A stretch of 20,768 nucleotides of DNA from Chara braunii (taxonomy: Eukaryota > Streptophyta > Charophyceae > Charales > Characeae). Location: contig BFEA01000400.1 in assembly GCA_003427395.1 (NCBI GenBank), forward strand, positions 134,746-155,513. The letters run 5' to 3'. The position numbers and the translations under genes were made by a program. The notes beneath the pieces were generated by a model. It had not been told where the DNA came from and did no database searches. It saw nothing but the letters and a program-made list of their open reading frames with translations. Below, piece by piece: positions 1 to 9,149 of this stretch (positions are counted from its first letter, which is position 1; the number at the start of each line of letters is the position of its first letter).

Positions 1-68
<68 letters not shown>
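1..68. repeat. (AG)n microsatellite at window edge
   Basis: An uninterrupted AG dinucleotide run that begins at or before base 1, so its true length is unknown. It grades into imperfect GA-rich sequence around 177-226. No gene is associated with it. Confidence 0.97.
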
Positions 69-69
<1 letters not shown>

Positions 70-430
70 ACATTTCCCTCAACTTTTTGTGGCATGAGAG
101 GAAGACAGAGAGATGTGCTCAATTAATTCAAAACCCAGGGACCACATACAAATATCCCCATACACATCTTATGTCTGTGAGAGAGAGACAGAGACAGACT
201 CTGAGAGAGAAAATGAGAGGGAGTGAGAATGTACAAGAATTCTACAATGGCGCAAGGAATTTATGATCCTATATGCCGGATACATCCGCTGCACAAGCCC
301 GACCTATAGGCCAGACATACTCAAACTTGGGCTAGCGGATGTACAATGGACAAGAGGTACCGACGACACAAAGAAAGTGATAACTATGTTACCAAACGCA
401 ATAAAAGTGATCTTGAATACCACAATGGAT
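69..430. other. Non-coding flank of the Ulp1-type gene, with a hairpin and a short direct repeat
   Basis: I see no coding signal here. An inverted repeat brackets about 283-338: ACATCCGCT...GCCC on the left and GGGC.AGCGGATGT on the right, with a short loop region between. The block ATTTATGATCCTATA occurs at about 260-274 and again at about 428-442, each shortly after an ACAATGG. This lies just downstream of the Ulp1-like stop codon, so it may be the 3' end of the same element. No target-site duplication or terminal repeat partner was found, so the element boundary is not proven. Confidence 0.5.
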
Positions 431-1188
431 TTATGATCCTATAGAATAGATGATCGACGCCATCTTGCATCTGATTGCTGGAATGTCATTATTCGAAAAG
501 CGAAAAGGCAGGCGAAAACCCCGCGCGAGAAAGGAAGCGGACATCAACATGAATACGCCACAACTCGACCCATCAACCTGCCTAGAGACTCCTTTAACGA
601 GCACTTCAAGTCTCATGTTATTGTACCTTTTAGGCAACCCTCTTACCATTGCCTCTTTATTCAGATAGTGCATAACCGCTTTAAGAGCACTAGAAGCGAA
701 TGATGCATCGCCGACCGGGTCATAAAAGGAATCGACGAAGTCTACAACATGCTTTCTAAAATTTATTGAAAGAAGGACCCAATGTTCGCAGTCCTTGTGA
801 ATAGGAATGAGCAATATATCGTATTCGAAAAGGAGGACATCTTGCGTCCATCTGCCGACCCCTTTAAAACCCTGCAACTTCAACTTCGTAAAGGAAAAGG
901 AGACGAAGCTGTACACTTTGAACGGAGATCGAGGCAGTCCCTGGTGAGGAGAGTCAAGTAAAAATTGACGACCTCGTCGTTAAGCTCGCCGCCTCTGTTC
1001 AATAATGTCACAATGTCTTTCACCCTAGCAACCAAGTTCTCAGTCGACAGACGAGCAATAACCATAACCGGTGGTAGACAACACCGAGCAAGTTTGTCCA
1101 TCAACTTGGACGACTCTCCCTGATTTCCTCCGACGCCTGACATGCATACATCTGCTGCACAGTCCAACCAAGCAACACGCATGAGCAT
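431..1188 (-). pseudogene. Ulp1/SENP-type (C48) cysteine protease, one frameshift
   Basis: This looks like the C-terminal catalytic domain of a Ulp1-family SUMO/ubiquitin-like protease. These enzymes cleave ubiquitin-like modifiers, and copies often travel on plant and algal transposons. The upper part (1188 to about 960) carries the family entry motif LNDEVVNFYL. The lower part (about 960 to 431) carries IPIHKDCEHWVLL with the catalytic His-Trp at about 779-784, Asp in DFVDS shortly after, and QVDGSSCGVF with the oxyanion Gln at about 578-580 and nucleophile Cys at about 560-562. Spacing is right for the family. The two parts are in different frames; the shift falls near 957-961, within the codons after NFYL, and fits a single-base indel. 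A small intron is a less likely alternative. All four catalytic residues survive, so the break looks recent. The domain ends at a stop at 431. Confidence 0.8.
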
Positions 1189-1556
1189 GAGAAGGATGAC
1201 ACCCTAAGTGTCTGAGTCGTCCCATTCTTTACTTTGCCCCTTAAAAATATTATAGATTTGAACCCCTCTACTTGTAGTTCTAGAAAAGTATGGTGCGGGT
1301 TCACGAACGGAGAAACAATGCACTTCTTGCAAACTTTGATATGCAACTTCTCAAATGTGTCAGAACTCATACCCGCCGCTTCTACAATCTGAATATCCCT
1401 TCTCGACAATCGAGGCATATTCGTCATTATGAGAGACTCCTCCGAGTTTCTCCGCATGACACATGGAGGAGATGGACGACCTGTACAACAAATGAAGAAA
1501 AAGAGATTATGAATACAACACATCGCCGCACTGCACAACCAAGGGGCAACCAACAA
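1189..1556 (-). pseudogene. Unrecognised segment upstream of the Ulp1-like domain
   Basis: On the minus strand above the protease lies a protein-like stretch (about 1430 down to 1240) containing SRRDIQIVEAAG, KVCKKCIVS and a Gly/Lys-rich end. I do not recognise it. The CKKC pair could belong to a small metal-binding knuckle but no second pair is visible. Its frame differs from that of the protease start by one shift near 1190-1210, and the first residues upstream of about 1450 are hydrophobic and may not be coding. It is probably the middle of the same decayed protein or an exon of it. Confidence 0.4.
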
Positions 1557-1603
1557 TTACCCACATATCCAAACATATCGCCGCTCTCTACATCGAAAAG
1601 TAT

Positions 1604-1720
1604 ACTCCAGGTGCTCATACAGTAGTTGGACCCAAACGTGAGCAACTCATGTCACTGATTAAACTCCAAGTGCTCATTCACTATATAGACCCAAATGTGA
1701 GCAACTCATGTCACTGCTTA
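1604..1720. repeat. 59-bp tandem duplication
   Basis: Two adjacent copies start at 1604 and 1663, each beginning ACTCCARGTGCTCAT and containing GACCCAAAYGTGAGCAACTC followed by ATGTCACTG. They differ at roughly ten positions. The repeat sits in a stretch without a convincing frame, between the acidic segment above and the Ulp1-related segment below. It could be an intron, a UTR or a decayed promoter between two genes on the minus strand. Confidence 0.85.
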
Positions 1721-1893
1721 CCAGCCACGACTTCTTGCCGAAGATGTTCCTTAGTATTCTTTGTGTTTAAAACGTTCAGTTGCGGCTCTTTTCCTACACA
1801 TGTCGAGCTTAGACCCGCACCAACTCGCCTGTTGCTTCAGTCTCGACGGATGCTATAATGCGATCTAACTGGGATGCAAATCGGGACAAGTCC
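1721..1893 (-). other. Short coding-like stretch between acidic segment and tandem repeat
   Basis: On the minus strand, after a shift near 1905-1920, an acidic helix-like frame (LVCLVDADVEDLSRF, then ASQLDRIIASVETEATGELV) continues the segment above to a stop near 1813-1815. Below that I see nothing coding down to the tandem repeat. It is most simply the shifted continuation of the acidic protein region. Confidence 0.35.
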
Positions 1894-2540
1894 TCAACGT
1901 CTGCGTCGACGAGGCAAACAAGTTTTTCCGGCGACATCAGTAGACTCCTCGTGAGGTTCTCTCGCACCTTCATCAGGACACAACTCTACAGTACAAGTTG
2001 TCCCAGCACTCCTGCGGATGACAAGAACTTCATCTTGAGGGGTCAATAATCGTGCACAGGAAGAGATGACAACGGACGAACTGTATTCGTCGTTATAGCT
2101 CTCGCGGAAGAGTGTCTTGGCAAGGTCGTCCTTGAGCGGACGACAAACAGTAACCTCTTCCACTTCCAGCATGGTGACGTCTTCGTCCTCATCGCATTGG
2201 TCTGACCCGGCTGTAGCCGCAAGGAGTTTTGAGGGCCTCATGTCAAGCACCGGAGGTGTCACATCACTTCTCAATTCGCCATCCAACCCTGAATATAGCA
2301 CTGAGACACACCCGCCCTCGGAACCGCCATAATGTGTATCAGAGGGTGGAGTCTCCTGGTCTTCCATACCAAGGGCAAGGGTGTTGCCCGTGCTGTTGGG
2401 TTGCTGCGCCGAGGAGCGGATAGATCCGCCGCCGACGGAAATGCTTCAAAGAACTAAGTCCTCCTTCTGCTCCGCACTCATGCGCCCGCTTGGACGACGG
2501 ATACATTCCTCTGCCGACAGTAAAACTGCCAACACGCAGT
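1894..2540 (-). pseudogene. Acidic low-complexity segment of the minus-strand protein
   Basis: The frame contains DEDEDVTMLEVEEVTV and other Asp/Glu-rich stretches plus SVGGGSIRSS. It picks up close to where the ParB/methyltransferase frame ends (stop at 2543-2545), offset by one base, and contains a TGA near 2452. It resembles a disordered linker rather than a domain. A reader could treat it as the spacer joining the methyltransferase-like part to the Ulp1-like protease, if they form one protein. I see no motif that assigns a function. Confidence 0.4.
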
Positions 2541-3934
2541 CCCTACCCCTTGTCCCCATCAGATCCAGGTGCACACAGGCTAGCTAGAGAATCTCTCCTT
2601 TCGGGGAAGTATGACCCGCCTGCCGGTTTCTCCATCAGATTCTCCCTGTGCAAGATAGTGGTATCCGTCACAAGTTCGCACTCCCGAGTGTCGCGTCCAG
2701 GATCCTTTGTGGAGCCCACATCGACCGACTCCACATCTCCCATGAAATTAGATCCGGCAGAAGTTGTACCGCGGATGCATCCGCTACCGGGGAATGAGTG
2801 ATGCCTTTGCCCAATGAGATCAGAAGCTCGTAGCGCATGCGTGGGCGGTGGAGATCCAGCCTGCGGTGATCCCTGCCCAGTTTGTGAGTTCGCACCTTCT
2901 ACCGAAGTTATGCAACCCATTCCGCCCTTCCCCGCCGTACCTCCTCCCAAGCTCGCAACATTTCGGCGCCTCGCGCCGCCACCTCGGTCGTCATGTCCTC
3001 CACTGTCTCCACCGTAACTGCCGGCATCTCCTCCGTCATCTCCTCTACGTCCGCACTGTCCAGTTCCCTCTCCGTGTGTTGGGTCAGGCAGCGGAATATG
3101 CCAGTTAATTTTAGCTTCGTAACTCAGACTTGTTTCGAGGTAATAAAAGTCACGACATATCTCCAACATGATGTGCTCCCGAAGAATCTCGTATTTTTGC
3201 TCTCCGAACATTCAGACGACGATGTCTTCTGGTTCACGGCAGTTTACCTCTGCGACATGGACATGGTCGATAACTGCTTGGAGGGCGGCCTCTTCAAAAT
3301 CTTTCTTGGACAAACAGGCATGTGATTTCCACTCGCCTTTGTCTTTAAACGCCATGACCCATTCGCCATCGATAACTGCCGGTTGGAAAATATCTGGATG
3401 CCAAATTACATGATGACCCCAATCACACTCAGCGGTGCTCCTGTGCGCCATCCCGAATTAATAGAGTTGACTTGGCTGCAATCTTAATGTGTGCGTCGAT
3501 GGAAGAGGGCGTCCAGGCTTGACAGTCAGACTCAGAGGTTTGCTTCTCATGGAGGAAAGAAATCATTTTGAAGAGGCCGAGGTTGGCGTTGCAACAGGAG
3601 TGACGACAGGCAAACTCGCAGCATGCTTTGAACTGGCAGGCGTTGAAGAGGACGCCATACCGGCAAAATATTTGTGATATATTGTCTCTAAATCCAACCG
3701 CTCCTCACCTTCACTGACTTCTTCCTCGTCGTTTGCGTTGAAATTGTCCTCCTCCGTGAACTGAGTCTTGTAATAATTCAGTGTGAGTTCCACCTTACCA
3801 TTGTCGAAATAACATTCCTTAAGTTTCTCCACGAAGTTGGCCGCAGACTCCCTAGAGGCACCATGAAAGTCATCCAATGCCCCAATCACGACATCTCGAC
3901 GACACTTGTAGTCGTCCTCAAATCTTAGTTTCAG

Positions 3935-4757
3935 TCATGTGTCGAGGAATATAAACTTGTATATCTTCGCTCTTTTGTCAGATGACAGCTTGAACCACAT
4001 GCTCCTGTTGGGATCATGGTTTACCTCTTTCTGCACCTGGTAAAATTCACAGTTGTCCACACCCTTGTGCACCTCGTGCGCAACATATGTCATCAAAAAG
4101 TTGAGGAGCTCTGTGTCTCCCTCGATGGCCACAACATGACGCCCGCTCTTGAGAAGATTCCACACAACCTGGGCGTGCGCTTTGCCGATGAACATAACTG
4201 CATTCTCCACCGGGCAGAAGAACTCAATCTGACCTAATAGCAGACCTGGGTGACGCTCCATCTCCTTATAGGTGAACCCCTTTAGGTGGTGCACACCTGC
4301 CAATTCATACATAGTGGCCTTCGACAACGTCTGAGGGTGTCCATAATTTCCTTTTCCCTAGAGCTGCAACATCGTCGTCCGACAACCATGCCTCATATAT
4401 CATTGGAGTGTTAAGCTTCAGCTCATCACCATGGAAGAGAACATACATTCTGTCCTCGTCGGCCCACACACTGTTGCCGATTTGGTAGTGCTTTTTAACT
4501 TGACCCCTCCGGACCCATTTCCCTGCACAACCATTCGTGACAGGAAGAATGTGAAGAAGACTCATGAAGGAGAGGTCTCACTGCCTGGGAACAAAAGCAA
4601 TCAGTGTCCAGAAATAAGGACACAGCTCCTCAAGGAATGCCGCCAATGACCGGAAAGCCTCGTCGTTCCAACGTGCTCGGTCGACAGGATCGCAGAAGTC
4701 GATGATGCAGGTGTGGCATCACAACTGCGTCACAACTTTCCTCATCTCATCTTTCCT
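3935..4757 (-). other. DNA methyltransferase-like region, permuted motif order
   Basis: Two blocks resemble a beta-class (motif IV before motif I) N6-adenine/N4-cytosine methyltransferase. The first has CIIDFCDPVD (DFCDP at 4686-4700), then RWNDEAFRSLAAFL and TLIAFVP, where a DPPY box with its following helix and strand would sit. The second has AVMFIGKAHAQVVWNLLKSG (FIGKAH at 4175-4192) and RHVVAIEGD (acidic end at 4115-4126), where the SAM-binding FxGxG loop and the acidic residue ending strand 2 would sit. DPPY is not canonical and the Gly-rich loop is GKAHA, so even the intact parent may have been inactive or a distant relative. A one-base shift near 4330-4345 separates the two blocks. 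TGA codons occur at 4758, 4719, 4578 and 3935. Confidence 0.45.
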
Positions 4758-5819
4758 TCAGAAAACCGTAAAGGCGTTGTAAGCAAAAGATGCGAGGGTT
4801 GTCACCTGATTGGTGTCCTTCCATTTGACGTTGGTGCATTCTTCCACTGCTTGCGGCCCCTCTTCTGTCTTGCTACGTTCGCCTTTGAGCACGGACAACA
4901 CAACCCGCTTCCATTCAATGGGAAACTTCTCGTGATTGACCAGCTTCATCGTTGCCGCCAAGTCCTTATCACTGGAACAGACTAGATACTGGGGGCATTC
5001 CTTGAGGTAAGAGTGATCTGCGACCCATTTCCTGCATCCCGCCCACAACTTCTCGTCCAGCCCCTTGGAGGCGTACTCTGCCATCAATTGCTCTTTCGTC
5101 CGGAAAAAGAAGTCATTCCAATCATCGTTGTCCCGACCCTCATGCTGGAATTGGACGATATGCCACAGTCGGAGCAACGTTCGATCTTGCTTGACAATTT
5201 CACAAGCATCTTTCATCCCAACCTTTCCCTGCTCAAACAGCCTTTTGCTTCCTGTCTGCACCCAAACAATGTCGAGGTCTTGTAAGCCTCGCAGGATCTG
5301 ACGTTTCTCCGCCTCTTTAAAATCCCCCAAGTCTTTCCAACAATGCACGTCGGGTTCATTCACTTGCACGAAAAAGTCGCGCTGCTCCTGTTTCCTTGTC
5401 TTCTTTCTTTTCCGCGTCTCCGGATTAGTCACACGCATATTATACACAACTCTCTTATGACCACTGTTGTCCTCCGCGAATGATTGACCTTCACAGGTGA
5501 CTTTCGGATCCGTTGTCGGAGGCTTCTTCGTCCACATAGCGCCATTAGGGGCAAGCAGATGACCCTTCTCCCACTCGTCGTAGAACTTTATGCCAAGCTC
5601 CCACGTTTCATCGTCCATCATGACCAAAGGCAAGTAGTACCTCAGTTTTTCCGTCCATTTTTTTTTCTTCGATTTCTCATCAGCCAACCCCCAAAGGTTG
5701 AAGTAAGGCGTTTTCCTTAAGGAAGCTTTCTGAAACTCTTCATATTTAGCGACCAAATCCTTCTTGAACTTTATATTGCCGGTGACAGCGCGAGGGCGGT
5801 TCAAATTATTCCACTCCTA

Positions 5820-6431
5820 TCGAATGTCTATCATTGATAGCCGTTGAGCCCGAGGAGGGGCTAACTTGTCCTTCCTATTCTCGTTCACGCTGATCTGCGT
5901 ATAACCGTCAAAGTCCTCGTCGGTGAAGTACAACGGCTTGAAGGGTCAGTCGTAGAAGGTATGCTTCTCCCAAATGTCGTGGTGTCTCAACTCAAGCGCA
6001 GCCTTGACATTGTGTTGCCCGCTCACAGCATAGTATCAATGTTCATTCGGGTTCGCCTCATTGAATTTGTCTGGGGTCACACGAACAGCCTTCTGCTGGG
6101 GGGCAGGAAACCCTTCGATTGGCGCCAATTTCAAAATTGGCTTCTCATACGTCTTTCCTTTCTTCTTGTAGGCGTCAATCATAGACCGCAATATATACGC
6201 CGTGTGGGTCGGGTCGATTGAACGATGATTGTATGACCTTTCCCACGACGACAACTCCAATACCCTCTTCGGGTTGACAAAAAAAGTGACATCTTTCTTT
6301 ACACCTTGTTTCCATTCCAGAAAGTAACCGGCGTCCAGATCGACAACGTTATCCTTGTCGTCCTCACTATCGTTCTCGACGGTTCATGCCTGCTTGCCTT
6401 TAGATGATTCTACCCCCGATCCACCTCCCAT
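5820..6431 (-). other. ParB-like (ParB/sulfiredoxin-fold) domain
   Basis: The pattern fits the ParB N-terminal fold: a VNPKRV strand, an NHRSIDPTH turn, a helix, YEKPILKLAPI, then YYAVSGQHNVKAALEL. The GQH triad (6012-6020), followed by an Ala-rich helix, corresponds to the GxxR/GQHR box that forms the nucleotide-binding loop in ParB-family CTPases and nucleases. Here Asn takes the place of the usual Arg after His, so activity is uncertain. TGA codons fall immediately before YYAV (6036) and before PFKPLYF (5946). In phages and bacteria such domains are often fused to DNA methyltransferases, which fits what follows on this strand. The alternative is an unrelated fold with a chance GQH; I think that less likely because the strand-helix order also matches. 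Confidence 0.6.
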
Positions 6432-6519
6432 CTCCCCATTTTCTGCAAATTTTGCCTAGAAATACATCTAGAAGAAGGATATGAGACCCAATATTAAAAG
6501 GATGGAAATCAACAAATCA

Positions 6520-7660
6520 ATTGAGAGTTGATCTACATTATGCACACCACCTCACTGAATCTCTAGAACAAGTCACTTCTTGTATTCCCTTGGCTTGGTC
6601 ATTGTCACTTAAAAAAATGTCAGTTTTGCAAGAATCGGATTGGGTAGCTGTCACTAGCTGGTTTTTACCACAATAACCAAAAGATTATACGACAGATAGT
6701 ATGTATGCATCAAGTTGGGGTTATGGTAAATATTTTCCAAATAAAAAGGGATTTCACGTTAACTAGATATGATCCTCACAAGGTGGATTTTTTTTAAAAC
6801 TCCACTGTGTATAGGATCAAAGTTTTGTTGACCCCCCCATCCAACAGATGGTGTGCATGCTTTCTTGATATACCGATCCTATAACTTCTCATAGACGAAG
6901 AAGAATGGAGCTGGCAAATTAATAAAAAAGGAAGGTCCAAAATGCTACACTCTTTTACAGTCAGAGTCACTTATCGCCTACTGAGACCGAGGGTTAATGT
7001 CCCTGCTATGATTCAAGATCGATGGGCCAGACATCCTAATATCAATAATGACATTCTCAGACCCAAACGTTGGTTTAAACAAATCAAAGAGAGACCAGCG
7101 AAGTTTGTCTCTCTGCAATGGTAGATATTACATAGGTGTTTACCCACCAATGATCGGTCGATAGATCACACAACTCTAGAATAGAAAGGTATACCAACAC
7201 CTTGGTGTCAATTTTGTATCAAGACATGTCCTTCACACAAATATAGAGAAACGATTGAGCATATATTCACGCAGCGTCCAGGCTGAATTCTCATGTGGAG
7301 AAGATGGGACAACATATGGAGGAGGCTCACTGGGTTAGATTGGTCATGGGAATGAAGAGCAATCCTGATAGGATACTGGAATCCTGTACAAATAGAACTG
7401 ACCAGTTTTCAACGAACCTTTACTATTTGGGAATAAAGGCTATACTTTGGACCTTATGGTATAGGCGATGCGTAAGGGTGATGGAAGAAGTGAGGATCGA
7501 AGAAAAAAAACTCTCGGATATCATCATTCAGTTTGTAGAAACAGAGATTAGGGCTCAATGGGCTAATACCAAAATCAAACTCAATTCTTTTCAACCAAAA
7601 TCTGATATTAAAAAAGGCATCTTGAAATTTGAATTGGACTAGCTTGGGGATTTGGAATGG
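6520..7660 (+). pseudogene. Decayed LINE (non-LTR retrotransposon) ORF2 C-terminal region
   Basis: A plus-strand remnant of the part of a LINE polymerase lying after the reverse transcriptase. VLQESDWVAV (about 6636) parallels QEGDWVIEA in the second LINE at about 19370. From 6942, the stretch TVRVTYRLL, WARHP and SLQW leads after a TAG into ILHRCLPTND, CQFCIKTCP and ETIEHIFTQ, the RT zinc-finger (zf-RVT) signature, ending MWRRWDNIWRRL near 7330. The normal third Cys is Arg (QRP). A frameshift near 7290-7380 leads to AILWTLWYRR and a helical tail with a stop near 7642. At least four stops and one shift make it non-functional. The CDS of the ParB-like gene starts only about 90-100 bp to the left on the opposite strand, so the LINE may have landed in its promoter. 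Confidence 0.75.
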
Positions 7661-7908
7661 GAAGGTGAAAAGGATCAGATTTGCCTCTAAAAAAGGACTA
7701 TAAGTTGATGTTCGATTCCTGGTTCGCTTCTAAATAAGGGGATTCTCTTATGAGTGCTGAGGAATTTCCAGAACTCTTTCTCCCTTTAGATAAGGCATTG
7801 GTAGAACTGCAATGGTTTGGTAGGGGGGAAGATGTGGTTGCTTAATAACATTAATTCTCAAGGATATCTATAAGGGTCGATATCTATAAGGGTCATAATC
7901 ACTAAAAA
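7643..7908. other. LINE 3' flank, little content
   Basis: This holds the end of the LINE tail (a few more residues with stops), then AT-rich sequence. The only structure is a direct tandem duplication of the 16-mer GATATCTATAAGGGTC at 7862-7893, which could be a small duplication at the element's 3' edge. No poly(A) tail is visible, so the exact LINE end cannot be placed. Confidence 0.4.
7862..7893. repeat. 16-bp perfect tandem duplication
   Basis: Two exact adjacent copies of GATATCTATAAGGGTC. The unit contains the palindrome GATATC. Possible origins are replication slippage or a filled double-strand break. Confidence 0.9.
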
Positions 7909-8325
7909 ATGAAAGGCAGATTTGGCGACCCATTTAGGACTGAAGAGGTAGTATCTGCTCCCGTTGAACTGATTGTAATACCTTATTATGTTATTGTACC
8001 TTGTAAGGGATGTTGGACCCGTTTTCCAACGGGTGTCGCTCCCCACCAAGAGATGGAGCCACATTTTGTCAAAAAAAAAAAGGGATGGAAGAGGACCTCT
8101 AACATGCATTGTTGTCGTCCTCCCACTGTTACCCTGTCGCAATGATGGGATGCCTTCTGGAAGAAATTAATGGGTAGACAACCATCCTTAAACCACCAGT
8201 TCTTCCGAAAGTTGCAGTCGGATGCATGCCTCGTCGCGCTGGCCCGCTGGTATGAACGGGCCTGCGACACTTGCTTCCATAAATTCATTCAAGTGGAAAC
8301 GTCGTGCCACTGTGACAATGGTTGA
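7909..8325 (+). pseudogene. Unidentified broken reading frame
   Basis: A plus-strand frame runs from an ATG at 7909 to a TGA at 8143-8145 and continues in the same frame to a TGA near 8323. The second half is the more protein-like: WDAFWKKLMGRQPSL, then FFRKLQSDACLVALARWYER, then ACDTCFHKFIQ. I do not recognise the family. It resembles helical transposon-protein sequence more than a host gene. The first half contains a KKKKG tract from a poly(A) run and may be non-coding. A small hairpin (CCCGTT / AACGGG) lies near 8018-8035. Confidence 0.3.
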
Positions 8326-8817
8326 CAACATGTAAGCCGTGACTTCCGGAAGTTCTGGTAGTTTAGCCTATCCTTACAAGCATACGAGTTCAGTTTCCAA
8401 GGCGTATAAGCAATCTGATCATTCCTCACCTTCTATAGCGAGTATGGAAGGGACGATGCCTAATGGATAGGGAAGTTCTTCAAACCACTCTGCAAAAACA
8501 AACAAAACTGCTGACATAGTACATACAAACATCGATTAGATCGGAAAGGAAGAAAACAAAGACTCATATAAGCAAAAACTGCAATTAAAATTAACTAGAC
8601 CCAAACTTTCAAAAAAAATTGGATGGGTCCTGGAACCTTATGCAGCCCGGAGGGAGGATAGGAAATCATATGGAAAGATTGGACAGGCGGGCAACAGGTT
8701 TGGCCGCTGCGGCCCAAAGAGGACTTCTGCATTTCCACGTCAGGGCCACACTCTGTCATTGCTCTGTACCAAGAAGTGGACTTGTGACGTGAGGAAAATG
8801 TTGTATCTGGCAGCCAT
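8326..8817. other. No confident feature
   Basis: AT-rich sequence up to about 8600 with no frame I trust. From about 8680 a plus-strand frame in phase with the LINE below (WPLRPKEDFCIS, then a TGA near 8788) may be the upstream part of that LINE, but I cannot confirm it. Confidence 0.3.
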
Positions 8818-9149
8818 ATGGAGGCTGAAGACGTCTGGGAAGACCCCGGGGATAACAAACTTGACAACTCCATCTCAAGTAGTCCCAAAGTGGTTATGAG
8901 GGAATCCTTCTCAACTGCCACAAAGTCGGACTTAGCCAATGATCCCCTTTGGGCCTCCATCCTTGCTCTATGGAGGGATATCGGCCCAGACAAACTCCCA
9001 CCACCGTCACAATGGCACGAAGTCTGGAGACAACCCTGGTTTGGGAATCCTCACATCCTGACCTCGCAGGGCCGACCTTTTTCTCTCAAGCACGACTCCC
9101 ATTGGCTGGGATGGGTCAAAAGGGGTGTTTTCGTACTGGGAGACCTTTG
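8818..9149 (+). pseudogene. LINE ORF2 fragment, left of the chromovirus insertion
   Basis: The plus-strand frame contains DPLWASILALWRDIG, then a Gly/Arg/Pro stretch HILTSQGRPFSL and WLGWVKRGVFVLGDL. This is the linker that many plant LINE polymerases carry between the RT thumb and the zinc-finger region. It stops abruptly where the LTR of the retrotransposon begins. Joining base 9149 to base 19221 (one copy of TTTG kept) continues the frame into DIRVGKWKTVDHL on the other side, with a TGA at the junction codon. That shows this fragment and 19217-20768 were one LINE. Confidence 0.75.
9146..9149. repeat. Target-site duplication TTTG (left copy)
   Basis: TTTG directly precedes the TG of the left LTR and is matched by TTTG directly after the CA of the right LTR (19217-19220). 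Four bases is slightly shorter than the 5 bp most Ty3/gypsy elements make, but collapsing one copy restores the LINE frame exactly. Confidence 0.8.

Larger units (their letters stand above)
2543..6431 (-). pseudogene. ParB-like / methyltransferase-like fusion protein, many in-frame stops
   Basis: A coding unit of about 1,300 codons, read from an ATG at 6429-6431 down to a TAG at 2543-2545. In order: an acidic N-terminus; a ParB-like domain (about 6330-5930); a Trp/Lys-rich middle (5804-4758) with a basic KRKKTRKQEQR patch; a methyltransferase-like region (about 4757-3935); a Ser/Thr/Pro linker ending near 3566; a segment with CDWGHHVIWHPD (from 3451); and a Gly/Asp-rich tail. Stops interrupt the frame without shifting it: TGA at 6384, 6036, 5946, 4758, 4719, 4578, 3935, 3563 and 3212; TAG at 5817 and 2543; TAA at 3458. 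One frameshift lies near 4330-4345. Thirteen tryptophans in the 5804-4758 segment are all TGG, so TGA is not simply reassigned. I infer a dead copy of a transposon-borne gene or of an amplified family, inactivated mainly by point mutation. It may extend into the Ulp1-like protease further down. Confidence 0.6.

Noticed and set aside
2117-5720. Many plus-strand frames of 60-110 residues opposite the ParB/methyltransferase gene
   Set aside because: They are antisense shadows; their composition is the mirror of the minus-strand frame and none has a recognisable motif.
4758-5804. Reassignment of TGA to tryptophan as the reason for the stops
   Set aside because: The same segment uses TGG at 13 positions, and TAG and TAA stops also occur, so mutation of a silenced copy is simpler.
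7858-8288. Minus-strand frames with an aromatic-rich core
   Set aside because: They include a poly(T) tract read as Phe and overlap a plus-strand frame with better protein composition.
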